Source: Bacillota bacterium (GTDB lineage Bacteria > Bacillota > DTU030 > DUMP01). From it: 41,368 bases of DNA. The stretch covers positions 1 to 41,368 of the forward strand of contig JASKLG010000007.1 of assembly GCA_030153805.1 (NCBI GenBank), written 5' to 3'. Under the pieces are notes generated by a model. It did not search any database. It was given only the letters and a program-made list of their open reading frames with translations, and had not been told where the DNA came from. Shown here piece by piece: positions 1 to 6,878 of this stretch. How positions within the stretch are numbered: position 1 is the stretch's first letter; every line of letters starts with the position of its first letter. The position numbers and the translations under genes were made by a program.

Positions 1-10
1 GAATAACCAA

Positions 11-40
11 GCATAAAACCCCTTCCGCATGGCAATACTG
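11..40 (+). promoter_or_regulatory. Sigma-F-type promoter of sigG
   Basis: The -35 element GCATA (11-15) is followed after 15 nt by GGCAATACTG (31-40). This fits the sigma-F consensus GYATA-N15-GGnnAnAHTR at every defined base. The predicted transcript would start near 46-48, just ahead of the Shine-Dalgarno at 58-65 and the sigG start at 71. In Bacillus sigG is switched on by sigma-F in the forespore, so context agrees. The sigma-G -10 consensus (CATnHTA) is not matched here. Confidence 0.8.
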
Positions 41-70
41 GGACTAGCGAGCCTTCCGGGAGGGGTTTTG

Positions 71-844
71 GTGTTGGCGAACAAAGTTGAGATTTGCGGG
101 GTTAACACGGCCAAACTCCCGGTACTTTCCAATGCCAAAATGCGCGAGCTTTTTAAAGCCATGAAAGACGGAGATACCTCCGCGCGGGAAAAGCTGATCA
201 GCGGCAACCTGCGTTTGGTGCTGAGCGTTATACAACGTTTTAACAACCGCGGCGAGAACGTGGACGATCTTTTTCAGGTGGGTTGCATTGGTCTCATCAA
301 GGCCATTGACAACTTCGACCTGGAACAGAACGTAAAATTTTCCACGTACGCCGTGCCGATGATCATCGGAGAAATTCGCCGTTACCTCAGGGACAACAAC
401 CCCATCCGCGTCAGTCGTTCCCTGCGCGACATCGCCTACAAGGCCCTGCAGGTGCGCGATTCCCTTGTAAACCGCTATGCGCGCGAGCCTTCGGTGGGAG
501 AAATCGCGCAGGAACTCAATATTCCGCGCGAAGAGGTGGTTTTTGCCTTAGATGCCATTCAAGAACCGATATCCCTCTTTGAACCGGTTTACCACGACGG
601 CGGCGACCCTATCTTTGTGATGGATCAGGTAAAGGACGACAAAGAGCAGGATACCAACTGGTTGGAAGATCTGGCCGTGCGCGAGGCTATGAACAAGCTC
701 AGCCAGCGGGAACGCCACATCCTCAACTTAAGATTCTTCCACGGTAAAACCCAGATGGAAGTGGCCGAAGAGATCGGTATTTCCCAGGCTCAAGTTTCCA
801 GGCTGGAAAAAGCTGCGCTGCAAAGGTTGCGCCGGTACATGTAG
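71..844 (+). CDS. sigG: RNA polymerase sigma-G factor, forespore-specific
   Basis: This is the late forespore sigma factor that directs RNA polymerase to forespore genes after engulfment. The protein (257 aa; Bacillus SigG is about 260) has the signature start NKVEICGV, then region 2 (FNNRGENVDDLFQVGCIGL and the following FSTYAVPMIIGEIRRYLRDN), the linker NPIRVSRSLRDIAYKALQVR, and a region 4.2 helix-turn-helix (GKTQMEVAEEIGISQAQVSR). The frame is open from an ATG at 29, but that ATG lies inside the promoter -10. GTG 71, 5 nt after GGGAGGGG (58-65), gives the family-typical N-terminus; TTG 74 is the alternative. It is preceded by a sigma-F promoter and followed at 14 nt by a small ORF. Family assignment is essentially certain; the start codon is likely. 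Confidence 0.98.
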   Translation: MLANKVEICGVNTAKLPVLSNAKMRELFKAMKDGDTSAREKLISGNLRLVLSVIQRFNNRGENVDDLFQVGCIGLIKAIDNFDLEQNVKFSTYAVPMIIGEIRRYLRDNNPIRVSRSLRDIAYKALQVRDSLVNRYAREPSVGEIAQELNIPREEVVFALDAIQEPISLFEPVYHDGGDPIFVMDQVKDDKEQDTNWLEDLAVREAMNKLSQRERHILNLRFFHGKTQMEVAEEIGISQAQVSRLEKAALQRLRRYM

Positions 845-857
845 GGAGGTAGTGGGA

Positions 858-1010
858 GTGCGCCGGGTAATATTTGTGGCCTTAGGGCTCCTCATTCTAA
901 CCGCGAGCTTTTACCCTGCTTGGAGCAGCCGGGCTGTCCAGGCTTACAACAGCACCAACCTGCTCCGCTTTGAAGCCGTGGCCAGCCCGCGTTTGCAACC
1001 CAAGGTATAG
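858..1010 (+). CDS. Small membrane or secreted protein of unknown function (50 aa)
   Basis: I do not recognise this short ORF. GTG 858 lies 7 nt after a good Shine-Dalgarno (GGGAGGT, 844-850) that overlaps the end of sigG; GTG 852 is an in-frame alternative. The N-terminus is MRRVIFVALGLLILTASFYP: two arginines followed by a hydrophobic stretch of about 17 residues, as in a signal peptide or single membrane anchor. A short polar tail rich in N, S, R and P follows, ending at TAG 1008. Close coupling to sigG suggests co-transcription in the forespore, and export from the forespore would put it in the intermembrane space (inference). No cysteine or obvious motif. It could be a chance ORF, but start context and hydrophobic N-terminus argue for a real gene. 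Confidence 0.55.
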   Translation: MRRVIFVALGLLILTASFYPAWSSRAVQAYNSTNLLRFEAVASPRLQPKV

Positions 1011-1013
1011 GGA

Positions 1014-1042
1014 TTAACTCTTTCCCCTACCGCATATATATA
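1014..1042 (+). promoter_or_regulatory. Possible promoter upstream of ylmC
   Basis: TTAACT (1014-1019) and TATATA (1037-1042) are separated by 17 nt, each matching 4 of 6 sigma-A consensus bases. The overlapping CATATATA (1033-1040) also resembles a sigma-E -10 (CATACAnT), but no convincing sigma-E -35 is visible. A transcript would start close to the Shine-Dalgarno at 1050-1057. Weak candidate. Confidence 0.3.
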
Positions 1043-1065
1043 GTGTGTGGGGGGAGGCGAGGGTC

Positions 1066-1323
1066 ATGCTCATACGCGGTTCGGAACTCAGGACGCGCGA
1101 AGTGATAAATATCAGCGATGGGCGCAAGCTCGGGACCGTGGCGGATATAGATATTGACGTGGAAGCCGGAAGGATCCGAGCCCTGATAGTTCCCAGTGCC
1201 CGGGTGCTGGGCTTTTTCGGCCGCAATGAGGACGTCGTGATTACCTGGGATAGGGTAAAACGCATCGGTTACGATGTGATCCTGGTAGAGCATCGCCCTT
1301 CAGCTCTTCCCCCGGCTAAGTAA
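1066..1323 (+). CDS. ylmC: YlmC/YmxH family PRC-barrel sporulation protein
   Basis: An 85-aa single PRC-barrel protein of the YlmC/YmxH group, conserved in spore formers next to sigG; its molecular role is not established. Recognisable features are the opening strands LRTREVINISDGRKLG, the acidic turn DIDIDVEAGRI, the barrel segment FFGRNEDVVITW and the closing GYDVILVE. The ATG at 1066 is chosen because GGGGGAGG (1050-1057) sits 8 nt upstream; a GTG at 1045 lacks such a site. In Bacillus ylmC follows sigG and precedes ylmD (pgeF), the same order as here. An intrinsic terminator follows directly, so it probably ends the sigG transcript. Confidence 0.88.
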   Translation: MLIRGSELRTREVINISDGRKLGTVADIDIDVEAGRIRALIVPSARVLGFFGRNEDVVITWDRVKRIGYDVILVEHRPSALPPAK

Positions 1324-1332
1324 CGTGCACCG

Positions 1333-1350
1333 GCCCGGCCGGGCTTTTTT
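1333..1350 (+). terminator. Intrinsic terminator after ylmC
   Basis: The perfect inverted repeat GCCCGGCCGGGC (1333-1344) is followed immediately by six T (1345-1350). It lies 9 nt after the ylmC stop and separates the sigG-ylmC unit from pgeF. Confidence 0.8.
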
Positions 1351-1419
1351 GTTGCGCCTTAAAACGGTTAAAGGGGAGCTTGGCCGCCGGGAGGAACCGG
1401 GGAAGTTGAGCCGAATCGA

Positions 1420-1449
1420 ATCATATAACGACTAATCATATAACGACTA
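1420..1449 (+). repeat. Two tandem copies of a 15-bp AT-rich unit
   Basis: ATCATATAACGACTA occurs twice back to back (1420-1434 and 1435-1449) in the gap between the ylmC terminator and pgeF. Each copy holds a TATAAC that could act as a -10, but no -35 lies at the proper distance. The unit could be a direct-repeat operator or a small slippage duplication. Confidence 0.75.
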
Positions 1450-1471
1450 GATAAGAGGAAGGGCGTAGCTT

Positions 1472-2290
1472 ATGGCAAATGGATTCACCTGGCACAAAGA
1501 TGGTTCTCTGGTGTACCTGACGGCAGACCATTTGACGGCTTCCGGCCTCGTCAGGCACGGCTTCAGCACCCGGCACGGAGGTGTATCAACGGGGGCCGTA
1601 TCGGGACTAAACCTGGGTTTCAAGAACGGCGATGAAGTTCAAGTATTAGAAAACAGGCGGCGTTTCCTCACTGCCCTCGGGCTTGATTTCAGGGCTCTGG
1701 TGGCCGGCCAGCAGGTTCACGGTACACGTGTGGCCGAGGTGCGGGCCGAAGATTCCGGCCGGGGGGCACGGGCCTGGGAAGAGGGTCTTCCGGCTACGGA
1801 CGCTCTGATCACCGATGTTTCCGGCCTGCCGCTTTCCGTGTATACCGCCGACTGCGTTCCCCTGCTCTTCTTGGATCCGGTGCGGCCGGCGGTGGCCGCT
1901 GTGCACGCCGGTTGGCGGGGCAGCGTAGCCGGAATTGCCCCCGCTGCTCTGGCCGCTTTACGGGCGGCCTACGATACTCAGCCAAACGATGTTCTGGTAG
2001 CCATCGGACCTTCCATCGGACCGTGTTGCTACGAAGTAGACGAGAAGGTGATTGTGCCGCTTAGAAGTTTGCCTTTTTGGCGGGAGGTGGCAGTGGAGGC
2101 CCGGCCCGGGCACTGGTACCTCGACCTCTGGGAGCTCAACCGCCGCCAGCTTCTGGCGGCCGGCGTGCCGGCAGAGAACATCGCTGTGGCCCGCTTGTGC
2201 ACGTCCTGTCATGTAAAGGATTTTTACTCTTATAGAGCTGAGCACGGCCGGACCGGCAGCCTGGCAGCGGTGATTTCCCTTAAACCGTAG
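1472..2290 (+). CDS. pgeF: Peptidoglycan editing factor PgeF (YfiH/YlmD, multicopper-laccase-like domain)
   Basis: PgeF-family enzymes remove mis-incorporated residues from UDP-MurNAc peptide precursors in E. coli; the same fold has been reported as purine-nucleoside phosphorylase or laccase-like. This copy is 272 aa, the normal size. The three metal-ligand positions are visible: H83 in QQVHGT, C128 in TADCVP and H145 in VHAGWRG. The conserved N-terminal FSTRHGGVS and C-terminal FYSYRAEHGRTG are also present. ATG 1472 is preceded by AGAGGAAGGG. In Bacillus the homologue ylmD lies in the same order upstream of ylmE and sepF. It opens a new transcription unit after the ylmC terminator and likely runs with the following genes. 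Confidence 0.93.
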   Translation: MANGFTWHKDGSLVYLTADHLTASGLVRHGFSTRHGGVSTGAVSGLNLGFKNGDEVQVLENRRRFLTALGLDFRALVAGQQVHGTRVAEVRAEDSGRGARAWEEGLPATDALITDVSGLPLSVYTADCVPLLFLDPVRPAVAAVHAGWRGSVAGIAPAALAALRAAYDTQPNDVLVAIGPSIGPCCYEVDEKVIVPLRSLPFWREVAVEARPGHWYLDLWELNRRQLLAAGVPAENIAVARLCTSCHVKDFYSYRAEHGRTGSLAAVISLKP

Positions 2291-2351
2291 CAGGAATTTA
2301 CTTCCAGAATGTGGAAGTTAGAAGGCGATCTCTACGTAAGAGGTGGCCTTC

Positions 2352-3584
2352 ATGAGAGCGACAGAACCCAGAAGAGGTCGGCGCCTCCCCTTCTCCGTAC
2401 AGGCTTTTCTCGTTGTACTCGGCCTGGTGGCGGCCATAAACACGGCCTACCTGGCCGGGCGGGCGGTGCTGGAACGGGCTGTAGGAAGCGCCACGGTGAC
2501 CGAGGGGAACGTGGAAGTGACGCTTAAAGGCGAGGCGCTTCTTCTCAGGCGTGAGGCGGTATTGGTGGCGCCGGCATCCGGTCTGTGGCAGGTAAAGACA
2601 AAGGCCGGCGAAAGGGTGAGTGCCGGAAGCGAGATCGGTGAAATCCTGGATCCGGTGCTTCTGGAGCGGGGCCGAGCTCTAAAAGAGGAGGCCGAAGGCG
2701 AGCGTGCCGCCTGGCAGAGTGGAGTGGACGCCCGGCTCAAGCGGGTGGAGGAGGAACTCGCTCAAGTAACCGGTGACATACAGGGTGTGATCGAGACGCT
2801 GCGCTCCGGTCTATACCGGCCTGCTCAAGGATTGCAGACCCGGCGCCTTGAAGAAATGCTGAATAAGCTCGTAGCGCGGCGTGCGCAGCTTCAGGCCGAG
2901 CAGGCACGGCTCGCCGAAGAGGCCGCCCGCGGCGGAGCTTGGAAAGAAAAGACCCGGGAGGCGGAGCAACTCTTGCGGTCGGCCAGCACACCTGTGGTAG
3001 CTCCGGTTCCAGGTGCCGTGTTCTTCGTCCTGGACGGCTGGGAAGAAGCGTTCGACCCGCTTCAGAGCCGCGCCGCCCTCACCTTAAGCGAGCCTAAGGG
3101 GGCAGTGCTTGCTACCCCGGTACCCAGCGGTGAAAAGGTTGCGGCCGGCCAAATCTTGGCCAAGGTGGTCCAGGATGAACCCACCTTTTGCAAAGTGTTG
3201 TTAAAAGGAGCGTCGGTAGCCGCGCCGAACATCGGCGATGATGTGGAGGTTGCCTTTCCGGCTTACGGTGTTCGTGTATCCGCCCGGGTGACTGCGCTTC
3301 AAGAGAGGGAGGCCGACACCACAATGCTTCTGGAACTCAAAAACTCCCCCCCGGCCCTGGCCCAGGAGCGGACGGCCCAGGTAGAGGTAACGGTGCGGCG
3401 CCTGCGCGGCCTCCTGGTCCCAGAGAAGGCGCTGGTACAGGAAGGTTCCCGGATAGGGGTGTACGTTCGCCGCAGCAGCCGCTGGCAGTTCGAACCGGTA
3501 GAGATTCTGTTGGCTCGGGACGGTCAGGTCTTGGTCAAAGGACTAAAGGCCGGGGAGGAGATTGCCGTCGGCTGGCGACCTTAG
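2352..3584 (+). CDS. HlyD-like membrane-fusion/efflux adaptor, orphan
   Basis: A 410-aa protein with the layout of an HlyD/RND periplasmic adaptor. A cytoplasmic basic N-terminus precedes one membrane helix at about residues 15-35 (FLVVLGLVAAINTAYLAG). Next come a first half-lipoyl segment (LVAPASGLWQVKTKAGERVS), a long charged coiled-coil hairpin at about 100-195 rich in E, R and A, a second lipoyl half and a C-terminal beta-barrel (LLVPEKALVQEGSRIGVYVR). Such adaptors normally pair with an ABC or RND transporter, but none is encoded nearby: neighbours are pgeF, yggS and sepF. ATG 2352 is favoured by AGAGGTGG at 2339-2346; GTG 2343 overlaps that site. Substrate unknown; a role in envelope or septum assembly is only inference from location. 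Confidence 0.75.
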   Translation: MRATEPRRGRRLPFSVQAFLVVLGLVAAINTAYLAGRAVLERAVGSATVTEGNVEVTLKGEALLLRREAVLVAPASGLWQVKTKAGERVSAGSEIGEILDPVLLERGRALKEEAEGERAAWQSGVDARLKRVEEELAQVTGDIQGVIETLRSGLYRPAQGLQTRRLEEMLNKLVARRAQLQAEQARLAEEAARGGAWKEKTREAEQLLRSASTPVVAPVPGAVFFVLDGWEEAFDPLQSRAALTLSEPKGAVLATPVPSGEKVAAGQILAKVVQDEPTFCKVLLKGASVAAPNIGDDVEVAFPAYGVRVSARVTALQEREADTTMLLELKNSPPALAQERTAQVEVTVRRLRGLLVPEKALVQEGSRIGVYVRRSSRWQFEPVEILLARDGQVLVKGLKAGEEIAVGWRP

Positions 3585-3640
3585 CCCAATTTCTTCGTTT
3601 TCTTTCTAGTTTTTTCGCCACCCTAGGAGGAAATAACTGG

Positions 3641-3661
3641 ATGGTGTCGAATACCTTATAA
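3641..3661 (+). other. Six-codon mini-ORF with strong Shine-Dalgarno upstream of yggS
   Basis: AGGAGG (3625-3630) precedes an ATG at 3641 by 10 nt, and the reading frame (MVSNTL) ends at TAA 3659-3661, 30 nt before the yggS start. It could be a leader peptide, a decayed gene start, or chance. Confidence 0.25.
3645..3651 (+). promoter_or_regulatory. Possible Spo0A box upstream of yggS
   Basis: TGTCGAA (3645-3651) is a perfect match to the Spo0A binding heptamer. It lies in the 107-nt gap before yggS and is followed 5 nt later by TTATAA (3656-3661). A 7-mer is expected a few times by chance in a window of this size, so support is positional only. Confidence 0.3.
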
Positions 3662-3691
3662 AAGTCTCTGCCTTTGAAGGAGGTTTTTGGC

Positions 3692-4381
3692 ATGGGAACG
3701 GTGGCCGATAACGTGGCCGCCGTGCGCGCGCGGGTTGCGAAGGCTGCCGCCCGGTCCGGTCGACGACCGGAGGATGTGCGTTTAATAGCCGTAACCAAGA
3801 ATGTAGGACCAGAGCTGATTAAAGAAGCGCTGGCGGCCGGAATTACCGACCTCGGCGAAAACCGCGTTCAGGAAGCGGCCGGTAAAGTGCCGGTTTTCCC
3901 CGAGGCGACCTGGCACCTAATCGGCCATCTGCAGACGAATAAGGCAAAACAGGCCGTGCGACTGTTCAGGTTGATCCATTCGCTGGACAGCCTGCGCCTG
4001 GCCGAGACCCTGGAGAGGCGGGCGGAGGCGGAAGGGTGTACGGTAAAATGCCTGGTGGAGGTTAATGTAGCCGGTGAGGCGACGAAACACGGCGTTACCC
4101 CGGAGGAACTGCCCGGGCTTCTTAAGGCAATTTCGGCCTTTCAGCACATCGAGGTTGAGGGGCTGATGACCGTAGCACCGTACGTAGAAAATCCGGAGGA
4201 GGTGCGGCCGGTTTTCCGCCGGCTAGCCGAACTGGCGCGCGAAGTGAGTGGCCTTGGCCTTCCCCGGGTGAACATGACTGAGCTTTCCATGGGTATGAGT
4301 GGGGACTTCGAGGTGGCGGTTGAAGAGGGAGCCACCATGGTGAGGATTGGCACGGCGATCTTTGGACCAAGGAGACAGTGA
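3692..4381 (+). CDS. yggS: YggS/YlmE family pyridoxal-phosphate homeostasis protein
   Basis: A non-catalytic PLP-binding protein (PLPBP family) that buffers pyridoxal phosphate and affects amino- and keto-acid pools. It is a single-domain alanine-racemase-like barrel of 229 aa, normal for the family. The PLP lysine is K36 in LIAVTKNV. Other hallmarks are [22 protein letters not shown], the SLD motif, [21 protein letters not shown] near the phosphate site, and the ending [12 protein letters not shown] 3692 follows AAGGAGG (3677-3683) and is preferred over TTG 3674, which lies upstream of that site. Syntenic with Bacillus ylmE, just before sepF. Confidence 0.95.
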   Translation: MGTVADNVAAVRARVAKAAARSGRRPEDVRLIAVTKNVGPELIKEALAAGITDLGENRVQEAAGKVPVFPEATWHLIGHLQTNKAKQAVRLFRLIHSLDSLRLAETLERRAEAEGCTVKCLVEVNVAGEATKHGVTPEELPGLLKAISAFQHIEVEGLMTVAPYVENPEEVRPVFRRLAELAREVSGLGLPRVNMTELSMGMSGDFEVAVEEGATMVRIGTAIFGPRRQ

Positions 4382-4411
4382 CCCATAGGCAAATGAAAGG
4401 ACGGTGATAAT

Positions 4412-4840
4412 ATGGCGGGCGGCCTGGTAGGGAAGTTCCTGAACCTCATGGGGTTTGAAGAAGTATTGGAGGAAGATGCTTCGCAGGAGGAACCGGTATT
4501 GGAGCCGGTCCGGACGTACGGCGAGCACAGGAAAGGCAAGGTAGTGGGACTGCCGAGTTCTTCCGGTATAGGCAAAGTTGTGGTGGTTCAGCCGGAAGGC
4601 TTTGAAGCGGCCAAGACCGTCGCCGATCACCTAAAGTCGCGCCGTACGGTGATTGTAAACTTGGAGGGCGTGGACGAAGGGACGGCGCAACGCATTGTGG
4701 ACTTTGCCAGCGGGGCCACCTTTGCCTTGAACGGGACGGTGGAGCGTGTAGGAGGAGAGATTTTTCTCTTTGCGCCCAACAACGTGGACGTCGTTGCGCC
4801 TCGTAAGGACGAGGACGTGGCTTTGCCGTGGTTGAAGTAG
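4412..4840 (+). CDS. sepF: Cell division protein SepF
   Basis: SepF binds FtsZ and tethers or bundles it at the membrane during septation. This 142-aa copy has the expected parts. An N-terminal membrane-binding amphipathic start ([17 protein letters not shown]) is followed by an acidic linker at about 18-38. The globular FtsZ-binding domain (about 50-130) carries [41 protein letters not shown] and [20 protein letters not shown]. The Shine-Dalgarno AAAGGACGGTG precedes ATG 4412. It sits between yggS and proC, as in many Clostridia and actinobacteria. Confidence 0.96.
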   Translation: MAGGLVGKFLNLMGFEEVLEEDASQEEPVLEPVRTYGEHRKGKVVGLPSSSGIGKVVVVQPEGFEAAKTVADHLKSRRTVIVNLEGVDEGTAQRIVDFASGATFALNGTVERVGGEIFLFAPNNVDVVAPRKDEDVALPWLK

Positions 4841-4865
4841 AGTAATGGAAGTGGAGGCAAGCAGA

Positions 4866-5681
4866 GTGATTAAGGAGACTTTAGGCTTTATCGGTGCCGG
4901 AGCCATGGCGGAAGCCCTTCTTAAAGGGTTCATTGCACAGGGTTTGGCAGAGCCGGCAAGTTGTATAGTTAGCGACATAAGTGCCGAACGCGCCCGGCAT
5001 TTGGCGAACATTTTAGGAGTTCGCGTAGCCGGAAACAACCGGGAAGTGCTGGCCGAGGCCGACATCGTTTTTCTGGCGGTTAAGCCCCAGTCTGCCCCGG
5101 GGGTGTTGGAAGAGCTGAAATCCGCCTGGGAGCCACGGCACCTGGTGGTGTCCATCATGGCCGGCGTGCCTACTTCTTTCCTCGAGCCTTTTTTAGGCCA
5201 AGCCCGCATGGTGCGGGTAATGCCCAATACCCCGTGCTTAGTTCAGGCAGGAGCGGCGGGCATTTCCGGCGGCAGCCGGGCCGACAAACGCGATGTTGAG
5301 GTGGTAGCCGAGCTCTTTAACGCGGTCGGCAAGGCGTTCATCTTGAACGAGGGTTTGCTTGATGCCGTAACCGGCCTTAGTGGCTCTGCTCCCGCCTACG
5401 TATACATGTTTATCGAAGCTTTGGCCGACGGTGGGGTACTGGCCGGCTTACCGCGACCGGTGGCGCAGACCTTGGCGGCTCAGACCGTCCTGGGGGCGGC
5501 TAAAATGGTGCTGGAGACCGGTGAACACCCCGGGAGCCTCAAGGATCGGGTAGCTTCGCCGGCCGGGACGACCATTGCCGGTATTGCGGCTCTGGAAGCA
5601 GGTGGGTTTAGGGGCTTGGTAATGAAGGCGGTGAAAGCGGCTGCCGACCGGTCGGCCGAACTAGGGGCGGCTCAGAAATAG
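4866..5681 (+). CDS. proC: Pyrroline-5-carboxylate reductase
   Basis: Last step of proline synthesis: NAD(P)H-dependent reduction of pyrroline-5-carboxylate in the cytoplasm. The 271-aa protein has an N-terminal Rossmann motif GFIGAGAMAEALL, the segment FLAVKPQ, VRVMPNTPCLVQAGAAGI, and the C-terminal dimer domain with GLSGSAPAYVYMFIEAL and the family signature around SPAGTTIAGI. GTG 4866 is chosen because GGAGG (4853-4857) lies 8 nt upstream and it gives the typical short N-terminus; an in-frame ATG at 4845 has no ribosome site. Location between sepF and yggT is common outside Bacillus. No sign of regulation of its own. Confidence 0.96.
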   Translation: MIKETLGFIGAGAMAEALLKGFIAQGLAEPASCIVSDISAERARHLANILGVRVAGNNREVLAEADIVFLAVKPQSAPGVLEELKSAWEPRHLVVSIMAGVPTSFLEPFLGQARMVRVMPNTPCLVQAGAAGISGGSRADKRDVEVVAELFNAVGKAFILNEGLLDAVTGLSGSAPAYVYMFIEALADGGVLAGLPRPVAQTLAAQTVLGAAKMVLETGEHPGSLKDRVASPAGTTIAGIAALEAGGFRGLVMKAVKAAADRSAELGAAQK

Positions 5682-5693
5682 GGGGGTGGAAGC

Positions 5694-5957
5694 TTGTTTC
5701 TTTATTACTTGGCGGCCAGGTTTTTCGACCTGTACAACCTCCTCATTTTGATTCGCTTACTCCTCTCCTGGGTCAGACCGGATCCTTATGCCCCTCCCGT
5801 GCGTTTTATTTACCAGATAACCGAGCCCTATCTCGAGCCCTTCCGGCGCCTGCTGCCACCGGTGGGGATGATTGACTTTTCACCCATTCTGGCGCTCTTG
5901 GTACTATCTTTCATCCGGCGTCTGGTACTGGACTTCATTCTAAACGTTATTGTCTGA
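5694..5957 (+). CDS. yggT: YggT family membrane protein (YlmG)
   Basis: An 87-aa integral membrane protein with two hydrophobic segments, roughly residues 1-28 (starting LYYLAARFFDLYNLLILIRL) and 60-87. The conserved centre LLSWVRPDPYAPPVRFIYQI and PYLEPFRRLLPP is the YggT/YCF19 signature. Bacterial and chloroplast relatives are linked to division or nucleoid positioning. The start is TTG 5694, directly after GGGGGGTGG (5681-5689). It occupies the Bacillus ylmG position before divIVA; the S4-domain gene ylmH that normally follows is missing here. Confidence 0.92.
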   Translation: MFLYYLAARFFDLYNLLILIRLLLSWVRPDPYAPPVRFIYQITEPYLEPFRRLLPPVGMIDFSPILALLVLSFIRRLVLDFILNVIV

Positions 5958-5971
5958 GGTGGTAGGGAAAA

Positions 5972-6481
5972 ATGCTTACCCCGCTCGACATCCAAAAAAA
6001 AGAATTTCACCGGCGCCTGCGCGGGTACAGCGAGGTAGAAGTAGATGAATTCTTAGATCAGGTGCTCGAGGATTACGAACTTCTGTACCGCCAGAACGCC
6101 AGCCTGAAGGATGAAGTGGAGCGCCTGAAGGCCGAAGTGGAACGTTTTACCGGCCTGGAGGAGACGCTGAAAAACACCCTGGTGCTGGCTCAAAAGGCCG
6201 CCGACGAAATCCGCAGCAACGCTCAGAAAGAGGCTGAGCTCATCCTTAAAGAAGCGGAAGCACGGGCCAGGGCGTTGGAGGAAGAAGGCCGGCGGCGCCT
6301 GGAGCTACTGGAAGAAGAATTCCGGGCGCTAGAGGGGAAGATTGCCAGCTACAAGGCTCAAACCAGGGCTTTGCTCTTGGGGGCGGCGGCTCTCCTTGAT
6401 CCTAAGGCAGAAGACGGCGATGAGGAGGAAGCGGGGAGTGCAAACGGAAAGGCTGCTCGGAGCGGTGAGAAAGGGCTTTAA
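5972..6481 (+). CDS. divIVA: DivIVA-domain protein
   Basis: A coiled-coil scaffold that senses negative membrane curvature at poles and septa and recruits division or sporulation factors. The 169-aa protein opens with the lipid-binding DivIVA domain (LTPLDIQKKEFHRRLRGYSE, then VDEFLDQVLEDYE). Near-continuous heptad coiled coil spans about residues 35-130 (rich in E, K, A and L). The acidic tail ends GEKGL. ATG 5972 follows GAGGTGG. The final 44 nt overlap the next gene, so the two are likely translationally coupled. It could be a Bacillus DivIVA or a clostridial variant; specific partners cannot be told. Confidence 0.94.
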   Translation: MLTPLDIQKKEFHRRLRGYSEVEVDEFLDQVLEDYELLYRQNASLKDEVERLKAEVERFTGLEETLKNTLVLAQKAADEIRSNAQKEAELILKEAEARARALEEEGRRRLELLEEEFRALEGKIASYKAQTRALLLGAAALLDPKAEDGDEEEAGSANGKAARSGEKGL

Positions 6482-6866
6482 GGACGCTCTTTCCGTGCTC
6501 TGGCTCCTAACCAAGGTAATGGTGCCGGTTACTATTGCCGTAACGTTTCTCGACCGCTCAGGTGTTCTGCCTTATCTGGCCGGAGTTTTTGCTCCGGGTA
6601 TGGCCTGGCTGGGGTTACCAGGGGAGGCGGCGGTAGCCCTGGTGGTTGGGAACCTCTCCAGCATGTATGCAGGCGTAGGCGCTATGGCCGCCCTAGAGCT
6701 TACGGCCAAACAGAGGGTTATCCTGGGTGCCATGATTATGCTTTCCCACTCCCTACCCCAGGAGGGGGCAATTGTGGCCCGGGCGGGAGGCCAGGCGGCG
6801 GTGGTGGTCGGCGTGCGGCTACTTACGGCCGGGGTTACTGGCCTCATGCTCAACTTGCTGCTCTGA
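6438..6866 (+). CDS. Nucleoside-recognition (Gate) domain membrane protein, first of a pair
   Basis: A 142-aa hydrophobic protein with about four membrane segments, matching the Gate/nucleoside-recognition fold of SpmA, SpmB and CNT-type transporters. Key stretches are VGNLSSMYAGVGAMAALEL, LGAMIMLSHSLPQEGAIVAR and a final hydrophobic helix ending LMLNLLL. It is clearly shorter than SpmA or SpmB (about 180-195 aa). GTG 6438 is preferred: AGGAGG (6423-6428) lies 9 nt upstream and inside divIVA; ATG 6420 has no site. It overlaps divIVA by 44 nt and is followed 12 nt later by a second Gate protein, suggesting a heteromeric transporter. Substrate unknown; a role in spore core dehydration like SpmAB is possible but unproven. 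Confidence 0.8.
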   Translation: MQTERLLGAVRKGFKDALSVLWLLTKVMVPVTIAVTFLDRSGVLPYLAGVFAPGMAWLGLPGEAAVALVVGNLSSMYAGVGAMAALELTAKQRVILGAMIMLSHSLPQEGAIVARAGGQAAVVVGVRLLTAGVTGLMLNLLL

Positions 6867-6878
6867 GGGGGGCGCCAA

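Noticed and set aside
29-70. N-terminal extension of SigG from ATG 29
   Set aside because: The ATG lies in the predicted sigma-F promoter -10 and has no ribosome site; the family N-terminus begins at about 71-80.
2300-2318. 7-bp hairpin ACTTCCA/TGGAAGT between pgeF and the HlyD-like gene
   Set aside because: No T-run follows and the stem is short; could be chance.
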